Below, piece after piece: positions 27,370 through 36,183 of a stretch of 64,000 bases of DNA. Origin of the DNA: Bradyrhizobium erythrophlei (GTDB lineage Bacteria; Pseudomonadota; Alphaproteobacteria; Rhizobiales; Xanthobacteraceae); assembly GCF_900129425.1 (NCBI RefSeq), contig NZ_LT670817.1, forward strand, positions 2,294,001-2,358,000, read 5' to 3'. The position numbers and the translations under genes are program-made. Numbering within the stretch: the stretch's first letter is position 1; each line of letters begins with the position of its first letter. Below the pieces are notes generated by a model that worked only from the letters and a program-made list of their open reading frames with translations, made no database searches and was not told the origin of the DNA.

Positions 27370-28772
27370 ATGACGCATGATCTTCAGAAGCTGGTGGTGG
27401 TCGGGCATGGGGCCGCCGGCCTCGCGGCGGCGCTTTCGGCGGCCGAGCAGGCGCGCAGCCGCGGCTTGCGCCTCGACATCACCTTATTGGAGAAATCACG
27501 CGAAGCCGAAGCCGGCGGGAATACCCGCTGGAGCCCCTCCTATATGCGGCTCGCTGCGCCCGCTCGGCTCGCCCCCGGCTTTGAAGAGGATATGCAGCAG
27601 GCGTCGGGCGGATTGGCCGATCAAGCCTATTTTCGCACGCTCGCGGAGAACGCGACCGCGACGATCGGATGGCTGCAGAGCCACGGCATCAAATTCGCGA
27701 TTCCAGTTTACTACCTCAGCGCCGGCCCGCCGCGTATCCAGCCGGTCGGAGGCGGCAGCGCCATCGTCGAAAAGCTTGCCGATGCCGCGAAGCAGGCAGG
27801 GGTGAAGGTACGCTACGAGTCGGCCGCGAGCCGGCTGGTGGTCGAAGATCACCGCGTGGTCGGCGTAGACGTTCAGACCGGTGACGGCGCCGCAACGACG
27901 CTCGCCGCCGATGCCGTGATTCTCGCTACCGGCGGATTCCAGGGCAACCCCGCGATGATGCGCGCGCAGTTCGGGCCGGGCGCCGAGTCGATAAAACTCA
28001 TTTCGCCGGGAACGCGCTTCGACAGCGGCGACGGCATCCGCATGGCCACCGACCTCGGCGCCAGCATTTCCGGCGACTGGAACGGGATGCACATCGAACC
28101 GGTCGATCCCCGCAGCACCCACTCCGCGCCGGTCGTGCTGGTGTATCCCTATGGCATCGTCGTCGATCAGGATGGAAGCCGTTTCTTTGACGAAGGCGGT
28201 GGCCTCGTTCACGAAACATGGGAAGTTTTTGCCCGCGAGATTCATTCGCGAGACCGAAGAGCGTGGCGTACGCGATCCTCGATAGCCGCCTGTTCGATAT
28301 TCCCGGCTACGAGCGTGCGATCCGATCGGACGTGCCGCCATACCAGTCTCACTCAATCGAAGGGCTTGCGGCGCTGATCGGAGTTTCCGCCCGCCATCTG
28401 CGCGAGACGGTCGACACATTCAATGCCGCTGCCGCCGGCGATGCCATGCGGTTCGACGCGACGCGCTGTGATGGCTTGGCGGCGGCGAGCGAACTGAGGC
28501 CGCCGAAATCGAACTGGGCGCGCGCCATCACCGAGCCGCCGTTTCTCGCTTATCCCCTGGTTGGCGCCATCGCCTATACATTTGGCGGTCTCGCCACCAA
28601 CGAAAAGGCCGAGGTCCTGGGGGAGCGCGGGCCGATGCCCGGGCTCTACGCGGCAGGAGAAACCACCGGGCATTTTTATGGCACCGCGCCTAATGCCGTC
28701 GCGATGCTTCGCGCGCTGGTATTTGGACAGATTGCGGGACGAGAGGCTGTTGAATTCCTGCACAGCCGGTAA
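27370..28772 (+). pseudogene. FAD-dependent dehydrogenase (tricarballylate dehydrogenase/fumarate-reductase-like), frameshifted
   Basis: The N-terminal part (27370 to about 28245) has VVGHGAAGLAAALSAAEQA and a long FAD_binding_2 region ending ...DEGGGLVHETWEVFAREIH. The rest (AYAILDSRLFDIPGYERA ... GLYAAGETTGHFYGTAP) continues in a different frame from about 28246. Adding one T at CATTCGCG (28243-28250) restores a smooth reading EIHFARPKSVAYAILD, and the total span of 1403 bases is one short of a multiple of three. Restored length would be 467 residues, normal for the family. Either a recent inactivating deletion or a sequencing error. It sits mid-operon between the SDR and cupin genes. Confidence 0.85.
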
Positions 28773-28818
28773 CATCGCGTCGGTCTGCGTAGGTACAACC
28801 TTGGACAAGGAAAACGAC

Positions 28819-29202
28819 ATGGCTTCTGAAGAGAACGGCGCCTTCATCCGCAATATCGCCGAAGTGCCCTGGCGCGAATTCCCCAATCATTTCGGCGGCG
28901 CGCTCTCGAAGCCCCTGGTGATGCCGGAGACCGCTAGTACGCGTCATCTCGACTACCGGATTTCGATGTACCAGCCGATGGCCCATGTCGCGAGGCACAA
29001 GCACCGGGTTCAGGAGCAAATCTATCACGTGCTCGAAGGCGAGGGGCTGATGGAGATCGCGGGCAAGAACCATGTGGTGCGCAAGCACGATTTTATCTTT
29101 TTGCCGCCCGGCGTCGAGCACGCCATCTCGAATTCGGGCCTGGTCGACCTGGTGTTCCTGGTGATCACCTCGCCGCCGTCGGACGACGAGAAGATTGCCT
29201 GA
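28819..29202 (+). CDS. Cupin-domain protein
   Basis: 127 residues. A single cupin barrel with metal-site residues in HVARHKHRVQEQIYHVLEGEG and the second motif FLPPGVEHAISN. The ATG at 28819 has AAGGA upstream. Small cupins in degradation operons act as dioxygenases, isomerases or effector binders; nothing decides between them here. A palindromic repeat follows the stop. Confidence 0.8.
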   Translation: MASEENGAFIRNIAEVPWREFPNHFGGALSKPLVMPETASTRHLDYRISMYQPMAHVARHKHRVQEQIYHVLEGEGLMEIAGKNHVVRKHDFIFLPPGVEHAISNSGLVDLVFLVITSPPSDDEKIA

Positions 29203-29214
29203 CCATTCAAGGGC

Positions 29215-29308
29215 CACATGGTTCGAGACGCGCTGCGTTGCCGCGCTCCTCACCATGAGGTCCAAGACCTCATCCTGAGGAGCATCGCCGTCTCGAAGGA
29301 TGAAGCCC
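29215..29308. repeat. TTCGAGACGCGC palindromic repeat between cupin and flavoprotein genes
   Basis: Same family as 7508-7622: GGTTCGAGACGCGCTGCG and GCTCCTCACCATGAGG on one side, CTCATCCTGAGGAGC and CCGTCTCGAAGGATGAAG on the other. It lies inside the catabolic gene set and may split it into two transcripts or tune downstream expression. Confidence 0.8.
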
Positions 29309-29341
29309 CACTGGAGTTGCTCTAACCGCGCGGTCCCACGC

Positions 29342-31063
29342 ATGCCGGCTTCAGACGCTTACGATGTGGTCGTCATTGGCGCGGGCGCCGGTGGGATGAC
29401 GGCTGCCGCGGTCGCGGCCAGCGAGGGCTTGAGCGTTCTGCTGATCGAGAAGACGGAGTTTGTCGGGGGCACCACGGCGTGGTCGGGCGGGATGGTCTGG
29501 ATTCCCGCCAACGCCCACATGAAGCAGGCGGGCATGCCTGACAGCGCCTCCGATGCCGCGGCCTACCTCGCCAGCACCATTCCCGAAATTGAAAACGCCG
29601 GCTTGCGCAAAACCTTTCTGGCGCGTGGTCCGGAAGCGGTGGAATATCTGGAAGACAATACCGAGGTCCGACTGCAGCCGGTGAAGACCTATCCCGATTA
29701 CTATCCGGAACAGCCGGGAGCCACGGCCGGAGGCCGCGTGCTCGAGCCTGTCAGCTTCGACGGCGCCAGACTCGGCGCTAATTTTAAACGGCTGCGTCCG
29801 CCGCTGCCGGAATTTACCTTGTTTGGCGGGATGATGGTCAACCGGCTCGACATTCCCCACCTTCGCCAATTCGGGCGCTCGTTTCGTTCAACCCTGCGTT
29901 CGCTGCGTCTTGTGTCGCAATATGCGCTGCAGCGGCTTCGCGCGCCCAGGGGAACGACGCTGCATCTGGGCAATGCGCTGGCGGCGCGGCTCTACGCTTC
30001 GCTGCTGGCGCGAAACGTCGAGGTCTTGTTCGGCAGCAGTGTCGAACGCCTGTTGATCGAGGACGGTGCCGTCGGCGGCGTGCAGATCAGGGATTCATCC
30101 GGCGGCCGGCCCATCGTCGCGCGCAAAGGCGTCGTGCTGGCAACCGGTGGCTTCTCGCACGACAAAAACCTTCGCGAACGTTATTTTCCAGCCGCGGCGG
30201 GTTCGGTTTCCGCCGCATCGCCTGCGGGATGCGGCGATGGCCTGCGGGTCGCCATGGCGGCCGGCGCCAGCATCGGCACGAGCGTAGCAAGCCCGGCTTA
30301 CTGGGTGCCGGCGTCACGCTTTCAGCGCGCGGATGGCAGCCCGGGAGTTTTCCCGCATACGGTGACCGACCGGGCGAAGCCCGGAATTATCGCGGTGAAT
30401 TCGGCGGGAAAGCGCTTTATCAATGAAGCCCTGTCGTACCACGAGTTCGTGCTGGCCATGTTGCGCGACGGCAACGACGCTACAACGCGTTCGTTCTTTC
30501 TCGTCTGCGATCGCCGTTTTCTCTGGACCTACGGGCTTGGCCGGATCAAGCCGTTCACCTGGCGCATCAGGCCTTACGTCAAGCGCGGCGAATTGATCGA
30601 GGCTGCCAGCATCGGTGCGCTCGCCGCCGCGATCGGCGTCGAACCATCGGCGCTCTCCAAAACGGTGAACGACTATAACGCGCATGCGCGAATGGGACAC
30701 GACCCGGCCTTCGGACGCGGCACGTCGATCTATCAGCGTCACCTCGGCGATCCCAACCACTCGCCCAATCCCTGCGTCGCGCCGATCGAGCAGGCGCCTT
30801 TCTACGCGCTGCGTATCTATCCGGCGGATTTGGGCACGGCGATCGGTCTCAAGACGGATGGCCATGCCAGGGTTCTGAGCAAGGATGGCACCGCCATCGC
30901 GGGCCTTTATGCCTGCGGCAACGACATGGGGTCGATCATGAACGGAAATTATCCGGGGCCCGGCATTACGCTCGGACCTGCGTTGACATTCGGCTACGTC
31001 GCCGGCCGGCACCTTGCGCAGACCGGTTCAGAGGTGCATGCCCGGCAGAGGGGACGAGCATGA
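29342..31063 (+). CDS. FAD-dependent oxidoreductase (3-ketosteroid dehydrogenase-like, FAD_binding_2)
   Basis: 573 residues from the ATG at 29342 (an earlier ATG at 29300 falls inside the palindromic repeat). FAD motif VVIGAGAGGMTAAAVAASEG at the N-terminus, VGGTTAWSGGMVWIPAN near 45, and the C-terminal FAD loop GLYACGNDMGSIMNGNYPGP. This is the KstD/fumarate-reductase flavoprotein pattern: proteins that insert or remove a double bond next to a carbonyl. No good ribosome site was found. The stop overlaps the isomerase start. Confidence 0.85.
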   Translation: MPASDAYDVVVIGAGAGGMTAAAVAASEGLSVLLIEKTEFVGGTTAWSGGMVWIPANAHMKQAGMPDSASDAAAYLASTIPEIENAGLRKTFLARGPEAVEYLEDNTEVRLQPVKTYPDYYPEQPGATAGGRVLEPVSFDGARLGANFKRLRPPLPEFTLFGGMMVNRLDIPHLRQFGRSFRSTLRSLRLVSQYALQRLRAPRGTTLHLGNALAARLYASLLARNVEVLFGSSVERLLIEDGAVGGVQIRDSSGGRPIVARKGVVLATGGFSHDKNLRERYFPAAAGSVSAASPAGCGDGLRVAMAAGASIGTSVASPAYWVPASRFQRADGSPGVFPHTVTDRAKPGIIAVNSAGKRFINEALSYHEFVLAMLRDGNDATTRSFFLVCDRRFLWTYGLGRIKPFTWRIRPYVKRGELIEAASIGALAAAIGVEPSALSKTVNDYNAHARMGHDPAFGRGTSIYQRHLGDPNHSPNPCVAPIEQAPFYALRIYPADLGTAIGLKTDGHARVLSKDGTAIAGLYACGNDMGSIMNGNYPGPGITLGPALTFGYVAGRHLAQTGSEVHARQRGRA

Positions 31064-31887
31064 AAAACCCGGCCGCTAGTTTTGCCGTCAACACCTACTC
31101 CTACATTTTCGGGGGCAGCGCCGCCGATACCGTGGCGCGGCTTGCCGACCAGGGTTATGGCGGGGTTGAGCTGATGTTTTTTCCCGGCCATCTCTGGCCT
31201 GCCGAGCTTGACGCATCAAGTCTGCGCAGCCTGCGCCGGCTCTGCGAACAGCGGCTGCGGCTGGTAGCCGTCAATATGCCGAATGTCGACATCAATGTCG
31301 CCGCCGCCGCGGAGGAGATGCGGGCCTATACCCTCGATTTGCTGGTGCAATTTGTGCGCTGTGCCGGCGAACTCGGTGCGGGCGGGATCATTGTCGGGCC
31401 CGGCAAGCCCAATCCGCTATTTCCGATGCCGCGCGACCGCATGATCTCGTATTTCTACCGTGCGCTCGATACGCTGGCGCCGCTGGCGCGGCAGGCAGGC
31501 ATAAGGCTTTTCATCGAGAACATGCCGTTTGCCTTCCTGCCGGATGCGGAGTCGCTCATGAAGGTTGTGGATGGTTATGGCGACGACAGCATCCGCGTCA
31601 TCTACGACGTGGCCAACGCGCACTTCATCGGGGAGGCTCCAACCGAGGGACTGCGGCACGTGCGCGACCGGCTCAGCCTGGTTCATTTTTCCGACACGAC
31701 CCGGCGGAGCTACAAGCACGATCCCCTGGGCTGCGGAGACGTCCCGCTCGCGGGCATCGCATCCGTCCTGAAAGAGGTCGGATATAACGAGGTGCCGATG
31801 CTGGAAGTGATTTCGCTCAACCCGGATGCCGACATCGCCGATAGTTGCCGGATCCTCCAGCAAGCGGGGATAGGCTGCGATGCCTGA
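31060..31887 (+). CDS. Sugar phosphate isomerase/epimerase-like TIM-barrel protein
   Basis: 275 residues with the xylose-isomerase-like (AP_endonuc_2) barrel pattern. Metal ligands are seen as GVELM (E near 34), FIENMPF (E near 151), IYDVANAHF (D/H near 186), VHFSDT (H near 212) and the terminal LEVISL. Members isomerise or dehydrate sugar-like and inositol-like compounds. It overlaps the flavoprotein by 4 bases and the next gene by 8, indicating translational coupling. Confidence 0.85.
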   Translation: MKNPAASFAVNTYSYIFGGSAADTVARLADQGYGGVELMFFPGHLWPAELDASSLRSLRRLCEQRLRLVAVNMPNVDINVAAAAEEMRAYTLDLLVQFVRCAGELGAGGIIVGPGKPNPLFPMPRDRMISYFYRALDTLAPLARQAGIRLFIENMPFAFLPDAESLMKVVDGYGDDSIRVIYDVANAHFIGEAPTEGLRHVRDRLSLVHFSDTTRRSYKHDPLGCGDVPLAGIASVLKEVGYNEVPMLEVISLNPDADIADSCRILQQAGIGCDA

Positions 31888-32935
31888 ACATGTCGCACTT
31901 GTCATCGGGCCGACCGGAGCGACCGGCGGTCCTATCGCCGCGGCGCTCGCGCGTCGGGGATGGCGCGTTTACGGCATGTCGCGCACGGCGCCATCAGGCG
32001 AAGTGTCCTTCACCCATATCGCGGCCGACCTCACCGATCCCACGTCCTGCCGGCGCGCTCTGGCGACCATCGAACCGGTGACGCATGCCTTTTTCGCCGC
32101 CCGCGCGCCATTTCGCGAAGGCGGGGTCGAGGACGTCGAGGGCAACGTCGCCATGCTGGCGGCGACGCTCGACGCGCTGGCGAGCCGCTCCGATGTTCTC
32201 GAGCACGTTCACCTGCTGGAGGGAATAAAATGGTACGGCATGCATCTCGGCCCCTATCCGACGCCGTCGCGCGAGGACGATCCCCGGCATTTGCCGCCGA
32301 ATTTTTACTATGACCAGCAGGACCTGTTGAGCGAACGCGCGGCGCGGGCCGGCTGGAGCTGGTCGGCCTCGCGGCCGTCCTTTATCTGCGACTTCGCGCC
32401 GAACCGCTCCAGAAACCTGATCACGGTGCTCGGCGCTTACGCGGCGATCTGCCGGGAGCTTCAGGTGCCCCTGGACTTTCCCGGAACTGCCGCCGGTTAC
32501 TCCGTGCTGTCCGAACTGTCGGACGCGACCTGTCTCGCGGAGGCAATTATTTTCATCTCCACCCATGACTCAGGCAAGAACGCCGCGTTCAATGTCACCA
32601 ACGGCGACAGCTTCCGCTGGTGCCAGGTCTGGCCCTTGCTGGCGCAATGGTTCGAGATTCCCTGCGGCGTGCCGCGCGGTATGAAGTTGGCAAAATGGAT
32701 GGCCGACAAGGGACCGGTCTGGGACCGCATCGTCGCGCGGCACGAACTGGAGCCGCGATCGCTTGGAAGCCTCGCGTCATGGGAGTTCGCCGATTTCGTA
32801 TTCGAGAAGGAATGGGATCTTCTCACCGATACCGGCAAGTTGAGACGCGCGGGCTTCAATGCCTGTGTCGACACGATTGCCATGATCCACGATCAGCTCG
32901 ACCAATATCGCGATGCAAGGCTGCTGCCGCGCTAG
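31880..32935 (+). CDS. PRISE-like SDR (progesterone 5-beta-reductase/iridoid synthase-type enone reductase)
   Basis: 351 residues. The extended-SDR nucleotide motif is VIGPTGATGGPIAAALARRG. The region NFYYDQQDLLSERAARAG corresponds to the unusual FYYxxED motif of PRISE enzymes, where the Tyr acts with a Lys in IKWYGMHLGPY rather than in a YxxxK pair, and SRPSFICDFAPNR follows. Plant PRISE enzymes reduce 1,4-enones with NADPH. Together with the KstD-like flavoprotein, this suggests the operon handles an enone or a cyclic ketone. It is the last gene before a convergent operon. Confidence 0.82.
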   Translation: MPEHVALVIGPTGATGGPIAAALARRGWRVYGMSRTAPSGEVSFTHIAADLTDPTSCRRALATIEPVTHAFFAARAPFREGGVEDVEGNVAMLAATLDALASRSDVLEHVHLLEGIKWYGMHLGPYPTPSREDDPRHLPPNFYYDQQDLLSERAARAGWSWSASRPSFICDFAPNRSRNLITVLGAYAAICRELQVPLDFPGTAAGYSVLSELSDATCLAEAIIFISTHDSGKNAAFNVTNGDSFRWCQVWPLLAQWFEIPCGVPRGMKLAKWMADKGPVWDRIVARHELEPRSLGSLASWEFADFVFEKEWDLLTDTGKLRRAGFNACVDTIAMIHDQLDQYRDARLLPR

Positions 32936-32995
32936 GCGATGGAGACGGCAGGTCATTGCGACAAATCTGTCGCGCCTTCCGGATTGCGAATCGGA

Positions 32996-34000
32996 TTATG
33001 GGCAGCGCCTCAGCGCCAGAATCTCGCTCTCTGCTTTTGTCCGCGTGACCGCCGCCAGACGCGAAGCAAGGTCTGCTTGCGCGTTCCGGGATTCTTCCGG
33101 CAATTTTTCGATGAGCGCAATGTTTGGCGGCGACACACCGCTGAGTGCGCCGCAGATGCCCGCCGCCATACAGGCAATGGTATCCGCGTCGCGGCCGAAA
33201 TTAGCACCAAAAACCGCGGCTTGCCCGGGATCTCCCTTCGCTAGCCGAACAATTGCAAGCGCGGCCGGTACAGTCTCACGGCTGTCGCAGGCGATTTGCT
33301 GACGAAACTTCTGATGATAGCGCTCGCGAAAAGTCCTGTAATCAACGGCTGCATGCGCAAGGTCTTGTGCCGCGACGATCAGCGACAACATTTCTCCGCC
33401 GCTCCAGGGCTTGATGTAGCTGGTGGATGCCTTCAGGACCGCCTCGACGGTCGATCCGACAACCAAAGCTTCCGCAATAGCAGCGGCGACGGCTGCGGCG
33501 CCGTCCTGGCAAAATGCGACGTTCGTGACGTGGATCAGGCTTGCAATCTCCATCGCCTGCGCGGCCGCGGCACGTGGATTTCCGGCGTTTACAATTCCCA
33601 CCGGCGCGATCGCCATTGCCGAACTCGAACTCGGCATTGTTCCCTCCGCGATCGAGCGCGGCAAGTAGCCGAAGCGAAGCTTCGCCGCGGCATGAAGAAC
33701 AGACGGAAAGAAGCGACCGACCTTGCTGCCAAAGATGGCATCTCGCTGATCGCGCCATTCCTCCGCCCAGCTATCCGCATCCGCAAAACCGCCGGTTCGA
33801 ATCAGCGCGGCAGCCAGCAAGTCCCGCATGATGGTATCGTCGGTTCCGTCACCCTCGAACGACTCGACCCAGCCGAACCTTTCTTCGATCTGTGGCGGCT
33901 CGAGATTCTCAGTCGGGGTACCCATGGCATCGCCGATGACGCCGTAGGCAAGGCAGGCGAAAGCATGACTTTCAAGTCGGCTAGCTGCGTTGGTGTACAT
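32996..34000 (-). CDS. ADP-ribosylglycohydrolase-family protein (single domain)
   Basis: 334 residues. The three metal-site motifs of the family are present: ACLAYGVIGDAMGTPTE near residue 20, EGDGTDDTIM near 50 (Thr-Asp-Asp) and ANFGRDADTIACMAAGI near 280 (Asp-x-Asp-Thr). The fold is all-helical and binds two Mg ions to cleave N- or O-glycosidic ADP-ribosyl or nucleoside-type bonds. No signal peptide, so it is cytosolic. It follows the larger homologue by 9 bases, is probably translated with it, and ends convergently 60 bases from the PRISE gene. Confidence 0.88.
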   Translation of the reverse strand: MYTNAASRLESHAFACLAYGVIGDAMGTPTENLEPPQIEERFGWVESFEGDGTDDTIMRDLLAAALIRTGGFADADSWAEEWRDQRDAIFGSKVGRFFPSVLHAAAKLRFGYLPRSIAEGTMPSSSSAMAIAPVGIVNAGNPRAAAAQAMEIASLIHVTNVAFCQDGAAAVAAAIAEALVVGSTVEAVLKASTSYIKPWSGGEMLSLIVAAQDLAHAAVDYRTFRERYHQKFRQQIACDSRETVPAALAIVRLAKGDPGQAAVFGANFGRDADTIACMAAGICGALSGVSPPNIALIEKLPEESRNAQADLASRLAAVTRTKAESEILALRRCP

Positions 34001-34009
34001 ATCCGCTCC

Positions 34010-36160
34010 TCAAAGCGACGTGACGTGGACGGCCTGGGTGGAAATCGAGCCGGTGTCGACGACAAGCCCCACGGCGCCCACGGTCAGTGGAAGCTGCTGC
34101 GTATCCCGGACCTCGAAAATTTTGCGGCCATCGACGAAGGCCTGAATCTCATTGTCCTCGACTTGCACCTCCACGACGTACTTCTGGTCCACCTTCCAGG
34201 AAAACCGGTCGCTTGCGAGAACGGTCTCGTCATGAACGCGCTTGATGAGCTTGGCGCAGCCGCCATCGGACTTGTCGAACATCACGGCATAGTAACGCTC
34301 CCGCCCTTGAATTCGCGCCGCAAGGCCCCAAGCTTCCGCGAGCAGGGGCGTGACTTCCGATCTCACGCGGTAGTCTTTCCAGTCGCGAGAGCCTTGTGCG
34401 ATAAACCCTATCCCTTCGCCATTGGTAATGCGCAATCCCTCCCAACGTGTCTGAAACTGACTGACGTTGTTGACCCATGCGTGCTTCCACATGGTGCTCA
34501 GATTGTCGTCCGGCCGCCGGAGGACGGTTTTTGGCGCCCCGGCCCATGTCAGATAGTCGAGGTAAATGACGCCATCGACGCCGGATCGATCACGCGTCTC
34601 GATTTCCAGTCCGACTTCGAAGATAGGGTATCCGCCGGTATCCGGCACGCGCCAGGTCAGCATGGCTTCGCTGCCGGATAACAGTTCGTGCTTATCGCCG
34701 TAGATCTGTTCGAGTTCGTCGCGTTCGTTGTACACGCTTGCGTAAAGACGGACCGCAACGTGTTTGCCATGGCTATCGGCTTCCAGGCGGCACTCGACGA
34801 CCTGCCCTGAATATAACGTCGGGCATGCGAGCAGCTGATACACCGGCATGGTGAAGACGTCTTTGTCAAAGAACGTCGGCGTGGCGATCCGCGCAACGCG
34901 GCCTGGCGCCAGGCGTTGGAAGTTGACGGCGAGGCACCGTTCGCCGTCCCGGCTGTGGCCCGGCACGTTCCTGATCTCGACCGGATGCAGATGGGCCGGT
35001 GACCCCGTCTTGGTGGCAAATCCCTGCAGGCTACCGGGAAAGCTGAAATTGAAGCGTGCACCATTTTTGAACGCTGCGGTTCGCAATGAGCCGGCGAGAA
35101 TATGGCCGGTTGCAATCAGCGACTGCGCCTCGATTACGGCATCCGTTATCGATCCTCCGCCGTCGGCCGTAGAGACATACATGCGGTCGGCAATCGGCGT
35201 GCGAAAGTCGGGGCCGGCGTCGATGCCCGCGAGGCCGGTCCGGATACCGAACAGGCATCCGGCGTTTCCCGCGTTGCAGTCGGTATCCCAGCCCGCCGTG
35301 TTGACGATTCGCATCGTGTCCTGAAAGCTGTTCCCACCATACAGCGTGGCGAGAATGATCAATGCGTGATTGGGAATGACGTGGCAGTTGCCGGGAAATT
35401 TGTCGTAGCCGTATCGCTCCGCAACGAGGGCCCGCGTCCGTTCCCAGTCCTGGCCGTTGTCGCCCGCATGCCACGCGCGCACGTCTTCAACCACGCGCCG
35501 GATCAACGCATCCCGCGGAACAAAGCCAAGCCCGACATCCAGTAGCTTTTGCACGTCGGACTCGACGAAAGCCTGCGCCTCCATGGCTGCCAGCAGTTTC
35601 GCCGCGTGAACCGCTTCCCCGTCGTGGCTGACGCGACCCGCCTGCTCCGCCAGGTAGGCGGCCTGATCGGGATCTCCCGGGCTGACCATCGCCCACCCAT
35701 CGATGAAGATCTGCGCGCCGATCTGCTCGGCAACGGTCTTGCCGTTTAGTTCGATCGAACCGCTCAGCGGCGCCGGTACGCCGGACTTCAGGCGCAAGTA
35801 GGCGGTATGCTCGGTGGAGTTTCCGATCCCGCCCCACCACAGGATCGAGCGGTCCTCCACGATGTAATTGAGCCAGGTGTTTCCGATCTGCCGGGAAGTC
35901 AAATGCCTCGGAAAGCCGTAATCGGCCAGCGCCCGCGGGAACGCAAAGGTGCCGGAAATGTCGTCGTCGGTCACGACGAGATGATGCGACCTTAGTGCGA
36001 CGTCGCGGCGTTCATTGACGTAAAAATTGATCGGACCTAGTTCCCGCGTGATGCGTTCATAGGTCCAGCCCTCGAAGGGACGGCCGAGATAGACGCCAAT
36101 CATTTTGCCGAGCACGCCGGCATAGACCCGTTCGGCATAGTCGTGAGGAATTCCAGGCAC
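34010..36160 (-). CDS. Two-domain ADP-ribosylglycohydrolase-family protein with C-terminal LamG/DUF1080-like domain
   Basis: 716 residues, twice the usual size. The N-terminal catalytic domain (about 1-340) has GVYLGRPFEGW in place of GDALG, then HHLVVTDDDISGTFAF near 65 and TAGWDTDCNAGNAGCLFGI near 290. A middle beta-rich stretch (about 350-540) is followed by a domain with DWKDYRVRSEVTPLL, RERYYAVMFD and YVVEVQVEDNEIQAFVDGRK, typical of the LamG-like 3-keto-disaccharide hydrolase (DUF1080) fold. The missing GDALG motif leaves most metal ligands intact. No signal peptide. It is 23 bases downstream of the LacI gene. Confidence 0.85.
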   Translation of the reverse strand: MPGIPHDYAERVYAGVLGKMIGVYLGRPFEGWTYERITRELGPINFYVNERRDVALRSHHLVVTDDDISGTFAFPRALADYGFPRHLTSRQIGNTWLNYIVEDRSILWWGGIGNSTEHTAYLRLKSGVPAPLSGSIELNGKTVAEQIGAQIFIDGWAMVSPGDPDQAAYLAEQAGRVSHDGEAVHAAKLLAAMEAQAFVESDVQKLLDVGLGFVPRDALIRRVVEDVRAWHAGDNGQDWERTRALVAERYGYDKFPGNCHVIPNHALIILATLYGGNSFQDTMRIVNTAGWDTDCNAGNAGCLFGIRTGLAGIDAGPDFRTPIADRMYVSTADGGGSITDAVIEAQSLIATGHILAGSLRTAAFKNGARFNFSFPGSLQGFATKTGSPAHLHPVEIRNVPGHSRDGERCLAVNFQRLAPGRVARIATPTFFDKDVFTMPVYQLLACPTLYSGQVVECRLEADSHGKHVAVRLYASVYNERDELEQIYGDKHELLSGSEAMLTWRVPDTGGYPIFEVGLEIETRDRSGVDGVIYLDYLTWAGAPKTVLRRPDDNLSTMWKHAWVNNVSQFQTRWEGLRITNGEGIGFIAQGSRDWKDYRVRSEVTPLLAEAWGLAARIQGRERYYAVMFDKSDGGCAKLIKRVHDETVLASDRFSWKVDQKYVVEVQVEDNEIQAFVDGRKIFEVRDTQQLPLTVGAVGLVVDTGSISTQAVHVTSL

Positions 36161-36183
36161 GCATCGCTCCCTTGGTTCGCCGA

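Noticed and set aside
34010..36160. Toxin/antitoxin or phage-defence ADP-ribosylation module
   Set aside because: No ADP-ribosyltransferase or DarT/DarG-like partner is present; the neighbours are a LacI regulator and an ABC importer, which fits catabolism better.
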